Of a DNA stretch of 64,000 nucleotides, positions 12,868-27,800 are shown piece by piece (within the stretch, counting starts at the first letter, position 1; each line of letters begins with the position of its first letter). This DNA is from Apoda limacodes (Eukaryota > Arthropoda > Insecta > Lepidoptera > Limacodidae). The DNA lies in NCBI GenBank assembly GCA_946406115.1, contig OX291547.1:16931001-16995000 (forward strand). The letters are read 5' to 3'. The position numbers and the translations under genes were made by a program. The notes under the pieces are model-generated. The model was given only the letters and a program-made list of their open reading frames with translations, was not told the origin of the DNA and searched no databases.

Positions 12868-15800
12868 AATTTATAAATAAGATATAATATACCATAAAGA
12901 AATAAAAATTTAAATTTGACAAATAGATAAAAGAATCTAATTATTTTGATTGTATCTCTTTAAATAATTTTTGAACGTCCATATGGTTGGAGCACTTTTA
13001 ATGAAAGGAGGCAGCAAATTCCAGAGTTGTATAGATCTTACAGTAAAAGTAGAGTTATAGAAATTTGTAGAATGTGACGGACAATATATTATAAAGAAAA
13101 GAAAGATAGTGAATATTCCGGCGAAGCCGAATTTTGAGGCCACTTGAGCTTTGTGCGAAATTCAGAGATATGATCTCTTATACATAAGTTTTGAAGACAC
13201 TCAAGTTTATTTAGTTGGTCCTCAGAGAGATTTGTATAGCTAGCGTCCGCATAATCGAGAAGAGGAAGACGAATAGAGTGAGCAAGTGCAATTTTAGTGG
13301 CAATCGGAAGGAAATTGCGTAAGCGTCTTATAGAACTTACAGCTGCAAATAACTTTTTACTTACTTCCTGGATTTGTGATCTCCAGTAAAAAAAGTACAG
13401 TCAAGAATAATACCTAAGCTTTTAACTGTTTTACTATAAGGTATGTGGCTACCGTCAAGCAAAATTGGTGGAAGTAATAAGAAATCAAGTTTATTGATAA
13501 ATTTAGGACTTCCCAATATGATGACCTGAGTCTTACTAGGATTTAGTTGTAAACCATTATATTCACACCAATTAACAATATTACCAAGATCACAATTAAT
13601 TTTATCAATGGCTACATAAATATTATCAACAGAAGCTTGAGCATAAATCTGGAGGTCATCTGTATAGAGGTGATAGAGAGAAGATATGATAACAGTATGA
13701 GTAATAGTATCAATGAAAATAGCAAATAGGAGTGGAGATAACACGCCACCTTGCGGTACACCGGAGTCAATGTTGCACCAGGCCGACAGCTTTTCGCCGA
13801 CCCGAATGCGCTGTCGGCGACCATGCAAGTAACTATGAAACGAATAAATCGCTGTTGGAGATATGTTAAGAGAGCGTAATAAACAAAGCAAAATGTCAAA
13901 ATCGACAGAATTAAAAGCATTACGGAAGTCTAGTAAAGAAAGTATAATATTAATATAACAGAGTAACAATGTCTTAACTTCTAAGTTTACTTCAATCATC
14001 ATCATCAATCAGCCTATAACAGACTATTGCTGGACATAGACCGTTCCTAATGAACGCCACCACATTCGGTCCTGCTTATTTCTCATCCTTCCACTTCCAG
14101 CTACCCTTTTCAGGTTATCGGTCCACCTGGCTTAAGGGCGAACCACGCTGCGCTTACCAATCCGTGGTCTCCACTCTGAGACTCATCTGCCCCAACGGGC
14201 TACCCATTTCGACTTCAGCTAGCTTATTCTGTTTACATAAATATATGAAATTAATTACAATTCGCTATAAACAATTTCAGCTTTTTATCTGATTTTAGTA
14301 AATAATTTTTAGACATATTCATTCTCCGGCAGTTCGGAAAGCGTCAACGTTACTGGACGAGGCATAGATTATTTAACTGAAATACATGGCGCTGCTCTCA
14401 ATGCCAACGATATAGATGCCATACAGAAATTCTTACAAGAATATGCATCTAAAGCATTGTTACCGTATTTAGAGAAGCAAATCTCACAACTATCAGAGTT
14501 GGTAAGTATATATGGTGTCAAAAATTATTTAGTTTCCATCGCTTATAATATAAATTGAATACCAGCTTTATTTCAATATAATGCATGAATGTGGTCATAA
14601 ATGACTTTCGGTTGTTACTTCAAGGTTTAGCTTATATATTATAAGATTTATCACAAAAGTAGGTAAAGGTGGCCCTGGGTATTGTAAATATGGGGCTGTT
14701 GTATTTTAAAGGTGTTATATTTATTTATATTTTAAAAATATTCTTAAATCATGTTTTGAGATATTTAATGCATAATATTACTTATGTTGTCAGTTACTAT
14801 TTACGAGTGTGAGACTCCTTCAGAGTCTCGCCCCAAAAGCCCGGTGGAGCAGTAATGGCTGCATCAGCCAACTGCATAGTCCGTTTAAAAAAAAAAAAAC
14901 TTTGGGCCCAGACGGCGCTGTGTGTAATGTCCAAAATATTATTTTATTTATTGTACTGTTCAAGGTTGCAAATAGAAAAGGTGTGAGCAGATCACTCCTG
15001 TCTGCAACGAAAAGGTGGTTTGGCACCGGGAAAGGAGGAAATACTACAGGAAGCAATACTGTCATGTAAGTTAAATATTGTTGAAAAAAAATCAATTTCG
15101 AATTTACACAGCAATGTTGAATATATTGTAAAATTTATATGAGATTTAAAACTATTATTTATTACTTTTCCAACAAAGTTGATAGATTTATTTACCTTCA
15201 TACCACACTTATAAAAGAACTAAGTTTTTGTATTTTAATTTTGTTACAATACCGTTGACAGATATACAAGCGATTGTCCAGAACTACAGTTGCGCCGTTT
15301 GGGTGACCTATGGTTTATGTGCGGACAGTGGCAACGTGCATTCGACGTGTACCACACGGCCAAGCGTGAGTTTTACGCAGACAGTGCGTGGCTATGCTAC
15401 GCGGGCGCGCTCGAGATGGCCGCTATCAGTGCCTTCATGGCAGGAGACGCTCAACGTAAGACTCACGGCTACATGGAGGAAAGTATCCTGACGTATCTTA
15501 ATACTTGCAGGTGAGATTGGCTACTTTTCATTAATTGATGGTTTTAAAACACTCATAATTTGTTAATTTTGTGTGAAATTTTGTATTAGCTTAATTTTTT
15601 AAAATGGTAAGGTGAAATGATAATTCCTAGCAAAGATATCTTAAACCGGATCTATTTTACTGGGTTTAAATATTCAAATATTATGAAACGATTTCATAAG
15701 AGTTATGGTGTTCTAAGACCTCAATTAACCCATAGATAGGCTACGACCTGACAAAGGTATAATAGTTGCTGAAGCGTATTATCAGTTGCTAGGTAAAGAT

Positions 15801-18800
15801 TTTTTCTAGCAAAGGCTGAAAATGGGAAATATTTAAAACTGTATATATACAATAACTGTAATAGTCAAATTTAGTGTAGATTTACAAACATATATGTATT
15901 AGGTTTACTGTATAATCACAATTCCATGTTATACAGTTCCCTACTCTAGTGGCCTGCGTAACGAGACCAAGACCACTTTGACAATTCATTTCCTTGTAGG
16001 ATGGTGCAATACGCAGTGAGAGCCACGTTACTTTCTGCACTGTGCTTGACTAGCGCTGGACTGCATGGTGAAGCAGCCAAACAACTCATCCGTATGACGT
16101 CAGAAGACAGTGACCTACGAAGCGCCATGCTGTTAGAACAGGCCGCTTTCTGCTTTCTATCAGGGCCCGGCTCCAAGGCAATGACTCGAAAATTTGCGTT
16201 TCATATGGTTTTGGCTGGTCACAGATTTTCTAAAGCTGGGCAGAAGAAACATGCCTATAGATGTTACAAGCAAGCCTATCAGGTAGATATTGAGAATGAA
16301 ATAAATCCATTGTAGATTAGACTCTTAAAACTTATAATGTTGATTTTTTTTATATATGTATAAAAATCTTTGTTGAGAGTTGTAAAAACATGTAAAGTAA
16401 AAAGTATGCTTGATTTTTAAGCTACATTATAAACCTAAAGCGGTGCAATAAGAGCTTTAAATAGTGTTATGGATTATTTAAAACATATTTACATTATTTA
16501 TAAGACGGGCTACCATATTATGATCCCATACCAGTGGCCATTTTGAAGGAAAAAATAATTTGTATCAATTTCATCCAAATTCGATTTTACCTAAATCACA
16601 GTTCTGGGCGTAATGTGGTTGTTTAACGTTCTTTGGTCAGTCTACTCAGTACAAAGGTGACGGTTGTAGGTTTACGAGGAGAGCGGTTGGCGTCTGTCGA
16701 CGGACCACGTGCAGTTTGCCTTAGGCCGCTTGGCGGGCGCGCTGAAGGAGCGCAGTGCGGCTGTGCAGTGGTTGGCACGCCCTCTGGCCCCGCGTGCCGC
16801 GCACCAGCCCGCGCACCAACAGGCTGCCTTCCTGCGCGAGTATCTCGCTGCGCATCAGGTAACACATCCACACATCATCACAGTACATATACCTATACAT
16901 TACATAAAACTTATTTATGTAATGTATAGGTATATGCACCAATATACTGTACTGTATACTGTATCAGCACCAACTTCCACTTGGTCAACTTTTTCGATTT
17001 ATAGTGAACAGGATGGAAAATAACCTGACCGATATTATTCTTTTGATTAAAATCATAAACTGTAAGATGATTTTGTTTTCTTTTTATTTTACTAGTTCGA
17101 TTCCCGGGTCATTTATCAAAAATCTTTGAGCGAAGTTTTAAAAAATTAGCCCAATTTTAATATTTAAGGTACTTTTCCTCCGATGACCGCATTTTCTTAC
17201 CATCCTATATTAAAAGAACAGGACTAGTTAAAAATTTAGCTCGATAGATAATGTCGAAATTTTACAAATATTATGGAATTTACGAAAAAAATATATTTTT
17301 ATTTACTGGCTAAATCTCAAAAGACTTTTGTTATGGCAGCACATACGTAAACTTAATATGTAAGGAGATAATTGCAATATTATTTAAAGCGCCATAGTTT
17401 TGGTGACATCACTAACTTTGTACCATTTAGTATGGAGCGTTTTTCTTCGCATTCATTCTTGATACAGTGACATTGAGACACTTACTTTTCTAGTCTCTTG
17501 TATTTTCAAGATCTCAAGTATGAAAGTTCTTGCACTCGTTTAACTTCCTTTCCTTTAATCTCAGCCTTGCATTTTACGACAGTTTCATTTCTCCTGAAAG
17601 CGTTCAAGGCTTATTGCAAAAGTAAAGAATTTTGAGGGTTGAAATAATTATTTATTACAATAGATTTAATATATTTACTCTAGCCTCGTTTGGCTTGTGT
17701 CTTATATATACCTATATGATACCTATATTATAATTTGGGAGATAGCCTATTTTCCGCTTCAGTTTTGTGTCTGCATTTATGTTAAAAATTGTTAAAATTA
17801 ATTTTCATAAACTTCTTCCCGGAGGATATACGGTAAAAAAAATCTATAAAAATAGACTGCATTCAACTATGTAAACGTGGCAGAAGTGACACAGACCAAC
17901 TTTCTACATCCTCTTTCCCCTCCCTCATCTCTTTCAGATAACCTTTTGGTAGTGGATTTTAGAGAAAAAACAGGTGTGACCTTTTTGATTTAAGAGTATA
18001 ACAACAATAGCATACAGTATCAGGATTTAGAAACAGGAGTGAACAGTTATACTTATTAGCATATTCAATTACTTTTCATAGCAATGGATGGAAAACTCTG
18101 AAGAATTCAAAGATCATCTATCAGAATTGCCACTACCTTTGTTAGAGTACGAAGCTACGTCAGTATTATGTGTTGGACCAGCCCCACTGTCCTCACCTGG
18201 CCGAGTGCCTGCGTCGTCACTTTGTTTCAATGACTCTACTGATTCAAGAAACGAAGAAAAATATTGGCATAAAATGGAAGAAATACTTTTGCAAGTGGTA
18301 CAGGGAACTGTGCCCATGATATTTAGACCCACGATTGACTTATACACGCAGAAGACTGATATTAACCCGACTGTGCCACAAGGAGGTATTTAAAATTTTA
18401 ATTTTACTCAGTAAATGATATTGTTATTTTCATATTCGAAAAGCAAAAACTGGCAAAGCATAGTTTTGTATTGTATCCTTTGTATTTTATGTCAAAAATC
18501 TTGTCTTAAAATATCGCTTATTTATTTAGTGTAGAGTATTTTTAGAGATCCTTTTAAAACTTAAATAAGTGTTTTATACTATTTTTTGACGATAACAAAG
18601 TTCCGTAGTTTACGTAATTTTACCGTCTGTCTGAACTGACTATTAACAATAGTCTTACTTACTATAGTTTGTCTGGAATTGGGTTTTCACTATAAAGCTG
18701 GTATTTACGACTTACGGGACATATATAAAACCACCTTAGTCGTCCACTACGTTATGGTCTGGGTGTGTATGCAGCCACTAGTTAACCATCGGGGAATAAA

Positions 18801-21800
18801 AACCGATATATACATATTTATTTATTAAAACATACAGATTTTATTTACGCAACACCTTTTTTAGAACCAATACAAATATCAGTGACGCTGCGGAACCCTT
18901 TGAAGATAGCATTAATTTTGAAAGATGTGGAGTTGTTGTGGCAGTTCGTACCTAATCGAGACGACGCAGAGGGGTTAGATGAAGTTCTGAACAATGAGCC
19001 TGTGATCGCGGCCGGCGGGGTTCTAGAAAGTACCATCATTTTTGGACAGAAACTGAAGTCTATTTTGTTGAGTGGAGAGAGCAAGGAGGTATTAACGTTC
19101 TTGCTAACTCCTATGCGAGTTGGAGAGTTGTTTATCCGCGGTTTGGCTTATAGGTACGTAATTATATATACTCAAAAATCGTTGTAATGTGATCATTATT
19201 TGAACAACCTTCCTTGAGCAAAGTTCACCTTTCCGCGCTACTCGAAAAAGCGCCACAAAGTTGTGTGAAATTTCATTGCCGGTGAGTTTTAGCCGCCGCA
19301 ATTTTCTATGATATTTTATTTTTGTCGAGTTTTTTTTAAAAAATCGCCAGGTGCAAAAAGATTTTACTCAAAAATGCTTGTAATATGATCATCATTTTGA
19401 CAACCTTCAAAGTCGACCTTCTAAGCTGGCTTTATTTAAAATACTCGCATTGTTTGTGTAAACTATAAAAAGCTATGCAAGCCTTGGTATGCAAAGACTG
19501 CGTTGCTGGCCACGCTATGATGGCCTCGAGCTTAGCTTAGCTACACTCTGGGCCTTCAAGCTTGGTCATCATGATGAACTGGGCGATTTCGTTTTAAATT
19601 AAATGCTTGTGATGAATAACGTATTTATTTGGATAAAGATTAATATCATGTTTATAAAAACACCTTCACAAATAATGCATTATTTTAGAACAAATATGGT
19701 TAGCATAAAAAAGGTTATAGTGTCATCCTTAAAATATAGACATATGCTGTCGCGGACTTTTTTTTAGAACTTTAATAGGGGAACAATTCTGTCATACATG
19801 ATTTTTGCGAATCTCTAACCGTTTACGCAGCGCACGCAGCGGAAGCTCTCAAAAGGATAAAAAACCCCGATTTTGAAACATTTTTGATGATATATAGCCT
19901 ATAGCCTTCCTCGACAAATGGGCTATCCAACACTGAAATTTTTTTTTTAATTCGGCCAGTAGTTCCTGAGATTAGCGCCTTCAAAAAAACAAACTCTTCA
20001 GCTTTATATATTAGTATAGATTTGACAAGCACATATTTTTTAATAATTCATAATATTTTAAATACAGGAATTCAAGGCTCTTGCAGTTAACTTGTATTTT
20101 ATATTTTTTGTGACAAACATTACCCCCTAGCTACGAGTGTTATATATTATTTGTTCTTTACTGCGTTTGTTTGTTACGGTTCTAACGTGAAAGCATGTTT
20201 CAGGTTAATTAACGTCGGCGAAAGCGGAAACGAAACAGGCGGTGTCGCAATAACAGGAAAAGTCAACCTCTCATCTAATGATAAGCGACTGCACATAATG
20301 GTTATTCCACATGCACCATGCCTCCAGGTAACAAAAAAAAAACCAAATATTTAATATTTAGACCTATATATACCAACCTAGGTATATAAAATTTAATTTA
20401 AAAAAGACTGCTCAAACTATTTGCAGCTAAAAAAAAGTGAAATGCTGCCTATACTAGTTAGCAGCGTTTCGTATTTTCTTGCAATTTTTTACGTAAATCA
20501 GACTCCAAAAATTTTTTTAAATATTTGTATTGTATTGTATGAAAGTATGTTATACCCATAGTCATGTAAAAATAACCTTGTGCTGTGTAGATGATTTGTG
20601 GCAGTTTTTATAATTTAAATTTTTCATTTAGTTTAGAAATCTTCAGCTCCCAGCTCCTAAAGGACTGTCCAAACCATTATAAAAATTGGCACGGAAACTA
20701 CCATCTACACATCACAAGGTTATTTTTAACTACTTAATTTTAACGAGAAGTACATAATTTTTTTTATAAAACGCAGTTAGTTAAATTTTTACCATTGCTA
20801 TAAATAGGCTCTATATATGAGATATTCAAATTTTCAGCGTCCCCATAACTCAGTCCCAAAGCTTTTTTAAAAGGCCAATATAACACTTACTACGTTTGCT
20901 ATCTAGTAAAGGTTTATCACCTCGCGCCAAATAGAAAATATATTAATGATTTACATTGCACATTGTCACAAAAAAGGAGGAAAATATTCATTATATATCA
21001 TATTTGGTCTACGTAAGTACGACCTTATTCCGAATTCAGATCAAAGCTCAAGTGACTCTCAATTCGACTTCGCCTGGGTACTCATTTTCTCTTTCTTCTG
21101 TATAACGTCCTATTCAATCCAAACACACCAGTATACTTAACAAAATGTTTCAATTTTATCAGAAATGCTTCACTTCGAGAGAATACTAGCAGGATGCTAA
21201 AAACTGCTTTGCATTATTCACAATCGTATCATGATTCTTTCACGGTAAAGGTTGTTAGATTATGGAAAGCTTTATGTCAGTCTCGATGGTAAGGGGTGAC
21301 GGTCAGTCGGTTAGGGGGCCTATCTCTTGGGAGGGAAAATTAATTTAAAACATCAGGGAAACTGCTACAAAATAGACAAGAGAGATATAAGATTAAAACT
21401 TTGAGTGCGTCACCGTGGCGGTTCCTTGTAATAATGATGCTCCGCGCAACTACATCCAGTCAACACGGTGCTTAAGGATATTTCTTTGCATGCCACCGTA
21501 GTCCAAATTTACAAGAACGCGAGAAGTTAATTGATACGCGGGCGCGAGTGCAGCCGTTCCCGACTGATCTAGAACTAATTTGCACACCGGCCGCGAGACG
21601 ACGCACGGTCAGTGTTGTACCAAGTGAAAGGCGATGCGTCATTGCTGCCAGCTACGCATGTTTGCCGAACACTTTACCTTTGGAAATAAAAACAGCAAAA
21701 TCGAAAGCAATATTTAAAAATCTTATTATTACTCATTACCTGAAAGTCTAAAATAACATCACTACGTATATTTGTTTATATATATTCACTTCTAGGTAAT

Positions 21801-24800
21801 ATATATATATATATTATAATTATATATATTATAATTATATTTATTATACATGCATATTTATACAATATGTAACGGAATACCCCCAAATCCCTTGAAGGGG
21901 TTATAGGGTGTCAGGTACACAAGCATGTAGTAATGGACCCAAGGGTGAAATCATAAACCTGAAAAACCCACAGCTTTCAGAAGTTTGGTGAAAGCTTGGA
22001 GAGAACTTCTCCTTAAACTCAGCTGTGTGGGGGTCGATAGCTGGTCTTTTTGTCAAAATTTGTGATGAAATATCTTAATCGTTTTTTCTATTTTAACCTA
22101 CAGGCGATTTCTCTGTGAGGCTTATTTAATAAAAAAAAAAAATAGTTTAAGACCTTTTGCTTGTTCCTTTAATTGTTTATTTTTAAATTTATGAGTGAAA
22201 TGACAAGAAAATTATTTACAAATAATTTATTCATCGTAAAATGTTCTTTATCGCTAATAAAGATACATGTTTCGTTATTTTAATTTATTAATATGCATGT
22301 TCAATTCAGAATATTAGTGCAGACCGGTCTAGTAGTAACTAGCCACGTGACATCCAACATGTTAAAATTGTGTATTAAAAAAATTTAATTAAAATAAAAA
22401 CTTAGTCAATGTCGTTACTGCGATCCGTTGTTCTTTGAAGAACCCGGACATCAGAAATTGTGCAGGTTGAGGTGGAAGAATTTTCTCTTTCCTACACATA
22501 TTTTATCTAAAGGGTTCTTCATAAATAATTACATATTTTTCGTAATACACAAAAAATTGGTTTACATTTTGTACCCTTTTTTACATTTTTAAATTACACA
22601 CCTAAGCTATTAGGGCAATTGAGTTCATTAAAATTGTCAGAGCAGTCACTTATAATGTGAGCTTCTAAATTCCATGTACCAGGATTTCATAGAAAATTGT
22701 TAGCATTTCGGACAAAGTTGATTAAAGAACAAAACGGTACCCCAATTTTCAAAATGTAGGATTCGCGCTAATAATTTGCACAACGACGATTGGTCAACAT
22801 GGTCAACGCCCACCTGGAGCCTGGGTTGTTTGGAAATTCTCGGCAAATCTACCATAAAATTGGGAATTAAGATCACTATTAGTAATCACAAGAATTTCAC
22901 TTTGTTATTTTTGCTAAATAAGTAATAGCTACTTCTTAGTTTTAAATAGTCGTATTACAAAAAATGAAACAACAATAATTTCACGTTTCCGTTTGTATTC
23001 ACACATTCATTTTCAGGTAAATCTTATTAAATAACTTTATTCCTGTCGATCGTAACCATGATTTGTTAAAATGAATAGATGGAGATAAAGAAAACAAACT
23101 TAAATCCCTCGGAGAACCTAGGTTAAGATTTTGTTACCTGTGTAGAGTCGGCACAGATAACAGGATACCTACCTACTAACCGCGCCACAAAAAAAATCAT
23201 ACCTACTTTCAGTAACATATCTAGGGATCAAATCAAATACCTAATATTTATTTAATTTTAGTAGGTTGCTGACACTCAAAAGTTTTTTTTTGTTTAGTGT
23301 TCAGTTCACTTTTAACTACTTTTGTGAAAACGTACGTGCGTATCTACCTAGCTTATTTTTAAAATAGGAAGTTCAAAAAGGGGTTTTAATTCAGTGTTTT
23401 AGTAAATGAAAGTAACTTTGAACCATTTTTGTGAATTAAGATACTGCATAGGTAGTTAATGTTTAAAAACAGTGTTACGTAGTACAGTGTTAGTGAATGT
23501 ACCTATGTCATTGAACCATTTTTGTTAAAACTGAAAATGTTTAATGCAGTGCTAAGTTAAAAAGATTTGTAAATTAAAGAAGTAAGCTGCTGAAGAAGCT
23601 TTTTAGTTGAGTAGGTAGCTTTTAGCCATCCTGTTTTTATTTTTGCGTAGCGTCGCACAAATTTGCGTTTCTACGCCGAAAAAAGTACCAGAAACACATA
23701 AACGACAAGACGTCGTACGCGTTATAGGTAATTATTGTGTAACTGGAGTCGTACTAAATCAAAAGTACTATAGATTCTCATAAATTAGCGGGTGGCATAT
23801 TCTAAAGTTCATTAAACTTTGTGGTCAAGTCAGAACGTAAAATTATTTTATGAAATTAGTATGAAAAACTGAAATGCCGGTTTTTAGCGTGAAACTTTGG
23901 ATAGTGATTGCTGAGTAGGTGCACTCTTGCCCCCTTCAGGGATTTGGGGAATTTCCGTTACACTCTGTATATGAACAAAAATTTACTTATATTTATATAT
24001 ACATTATTCATACATGTTATTTATTTATACTATATACATTATTGTAAGATATGTATACTTCTTAATACCTGTATCGATACACACAATTCATTGAATTTTT
24101 AAGGGTCGGGTCGGCAACGCGTGAGTGACACAAGGTCCCCTGGTGATACAAGCGTCCATAGGCTACGGTGACCGCTTACCATCAGGCGGACTGTAAGCTT
24201 GTTTATCACCTTAGTGGTATAAAAAAAACACCTACTATACTATGTTTAACTTTATTATTTCCTCTACACAAAGGTTGTCTGGAAGAGATCGCTATAAAGC
24301 GATATGATCCCCATTTTCTTTATAAGATATTTTTGTAAAATTATTATGTTGATGAAATAAAGTATATTATTATTATTATCGACCAAACTCGCAGCCTAGT
24401 TGATAGATTCGCCGGCTGCTGTGCAGAGGGTGTGGTTCGATTCCCGCATTGGACAAAGATTTATGTGATAAATATTTGTGTTTGTCTTGAGTCTGGGTGT
24501 ATTTATGTATGATATGTATTTACAAAAAAAAAAAAAAAGTATTTGTATCCGTTGCCTGGTTTTCGCGCTGTGTCAAATGTTAAAAAAAATTTATTATAAT
24601 CCCCAGTTGACCATTTAAGAGGCTATACAACGTAAATTTAATTTTTTTGGCAAATGTTTCTCCTGATCCGCCAAGCAGATCCGACTTAAATTAAATGACT
24701 GTGTTCTTCGGAATCTGGTTCAAACCCTGAAAAATTGTGAAAAAACAATTAACGAACTTTTGTTCAATAAAAAAATCCTAAACTTTTTTTTATGTTTTCG

Positions 24801-27800
24801 CAAACAAATATTCAAAGTTTTAAGTGCTATTAGTTTAAAACTTTGCTTAAGCATAGCCGTGATAGTGCTTTATACCCTGAGAAAAAGTATTTTTTTAAAA
24901 CAATGATGTGTAATAAACTATTATTAATTTCATGTATTTCAATGAAAATCTCAGTGGGTTGAGATGTTGCTGCACTATTAACGCACGCTTATCGCGTTAT
25001 CCTTGTTTTTTCTCAAGTTTTCTTTACTTGTGTGTGAGTACTGCCTCTTTTATTGCCTCATTCCTTTGCACCTGACATGACAATTTTGCTTGTATCTAAA
25101 GTGTAAGAAGTAGGATCTACTGCAGAAGCGAGTTAGCGTATGCCTGCGAACCGGGCACAAATAATGCTGCGGTGTATGGTTGGCCCCGCCCTCTACTAAT
25201 CTTAGAGGTGGTTCAGCAATGTTTTTGTCGATAGTATACGTAAAAAATAAAGACATAAATTTTATATATTTATGGTATATGAACTATAGGTAGAACAGGC
25301 CATTGAAGTCTCACCAGCCTTCATACGTCCCCACTGTTGGGGCACAGCCTACCCTCATAAGCGAGGGTGATTTGGGCCATAGTCCACACGCGGGCCCAGT
25401 GCGGACTGTGGACATCACATACGTCTTTTTTTTTTGTTGACGTATGCAGGTTTCCTTACGATGTTTTCCTTCACCGAAAGAGCTAGTGGTGTGAATATAT
25501 AAGTGTACACGAGAAATTAAGAAAAGACTCATTGGTACACGCCGACCCGGGTTTCGAAACTCCGCCACTTAGGACATGAAGTGAAATTTAAACCCCTCGA
25601 CCACCACCGACTTATTAAACTCCTCGACCACCACCGACTTCATTTTAAGTATTAGTATTGAATTAAACGCACGTGCTCTATTGTACTATATAATATAATT
25701 TCTTTTGTAGATGACATTTTCAGAAACTAGTACCGACGCGGTGAGTGGTGAGATGCGCAGTGTGGACGTAGAACTTCGTAATGTAGGCCCGATGGAAATG
25801 GGCTGTGTATATTTCGCGATGTCGCACCCTGACTGTCTCGGTCTCGCGGACGATCAGCAGGATGACCTTGCAGTCTTATACGATCACAAATACCGCGAAG
25901 AGCCTCAATATTCAGGTTAGTACTTTTCCAATATAAAAGATGATGAAGTATTTCTAACTACAACCAGAGTATAATAATCTTTCGAACATCATGTCCGATC
26001 AAGGCCACGAGAGGGAGAAAGCGCTGTGGTTCCTTGCATCGGCAAGGATACTTAGATGATAGAAGGAATCACAGCTATTTAGATTCTAAAATTATGATGT
26101 GATTTCGTATCCATCCACTGATGGTTTCTAGGAGTTTAAACCGTAACGTTATATATACTAGTACATTAATTATTTTAGATGAGCGTGCAGCGCGGGCAGC
26201 AATATGGCGTGCGGCGGCGTCCCGGCACGTGTCGCTGGCGGCGAGTGGCGTGTCGAGTGGTGCGTGCGCGCGGGCCCGCTTGCTGCTGCGGCCGCGCACG
26301 CTAACGCCTCGCCTCTACCTCCTTGCGCACTACCCCTCCAACTCGCACCCACGCGGGTACCGGCTGCTTAGACACGTCTTCAGCTTTAACCTTGTTGTGA
26401 GTTTTATCTAGGGCACATTACATAGGCAACATATTTTCGGAGTGGGATTCCTACGACAAACCCTTGATTATAGTAATAAAGCTGTAACTTGAGGAATACG
26501 ACTATAGATATTCCTGTATAAAACTTGAAATTTTGCGCATTAAAATATGCTTCAGCTATTTGCATATAAACTCCCTTCCAAATTTCAGCTAAATTGGTTT
26601 AGTTGTTTGCGGTGTGGAGGATTAACGAACATACTAACTCACACAGTCACAAACTTTCGCATTTATTATATAAGTAGGATTTAACCGTTACTTCGCCTGC
26701 GCGGAATTCGGGTATATGTAATAAAAAAAATTGTTATATTATATGTTATTCAGTGACTGCGGTTTTCTTCTTTTTAACCTTTTTCTGTGTCTAGAGCTTC
26801 GTCATATAATTTAACATTTGATATCGTGCTTTTTGAACGAAACTTGTAGTGAAAGTGTCTATAACTAAAATTTAGTATTTTGTTGCAGGAAGCAGTTGAA
26901 ATATCAGTAACGCCTCGAAGAAGTTTGCGAGTAATTGAAGGGGAAATTTTTGAAAACATGAATCTTGCAGTAGAGGTAAAGAATGTTTGTAGCGAGAAAG
27001 ATCAAAACATTACTGTACAAGTTCTAGAAGCTTCCTTGCTCAGTAGACAATGGAAGTTAACAGACCTTACTGCAGCAAGAAATAAAGACGAAACATTGAT
27101 AGGTCATGAAAGATTACATCTTATTATGAAAGCAAGACGATTCAGCCAAATACCACCAGAAGGTACAGTGGAATGGACGTGTCTCAAGGTAGCAAACGAC
27201 CCTAGTAACGCGCAAAATGTAAATGATCCTCCATATTCAAAGTTTCTTACTGAATACAATCCTCCTTTCGTTGAAACATCAGAAATTAGTGCTCAAAACA
27301 AAGACATCAGGTCTGGTTTGATACAGTCTATGTTTGTTCTTAGATGGAAGGCTTTTGACAAAACAAAAGGTAAAGTAGCTATTGGGCAGCATTGTTTATG
27401 GTTGGATTGTTTTACAAAAGTTATATCTCGTGAAAAGGAATACCTTACTGTTGAGGCTCCAGGTTTACAATTAGATGAATACGACAGCAGAACTGATCTA
27501 TTCGAAGGTAAAAATAAAAAGAAAAAGGATAATGTTGTCATTTTGAAGATGGAACATTCAAACTTTATTGACCATGACTTTAATCAGAATAGATTGTGTT
27601 TAGTTCCTATAACTATTAACATTGTGAACTGCTATGGAATTCCAGTTAAAGTATTTATTGATATGTCAAAACAACAAAGCAGGTGAGTTTTCTTGCATAT
27701 TTTTCATTTTAGACATACCAAATTGGGTAATTTAGATTCATTTACGTGGCCTTGAGTGTTGTAACTTTATTTTATTAATTCATTGGTTTCTATTGTTTGA

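Noticed and set aside
16623..16942. Open frames on the minus strand and in other plus frames across exon 11
   Set aside because: They arise from the GC-rich coding exon; only the plus frame starting at 16670 matches TRAPPC8 and fits the splice phases.
24380..24581. A functional tRNA gene, because of the B-box-like sequence
   Set aside because: No cloverleaf can be drawn and the A-box is poor; the following body and A tail are those of a SINE.
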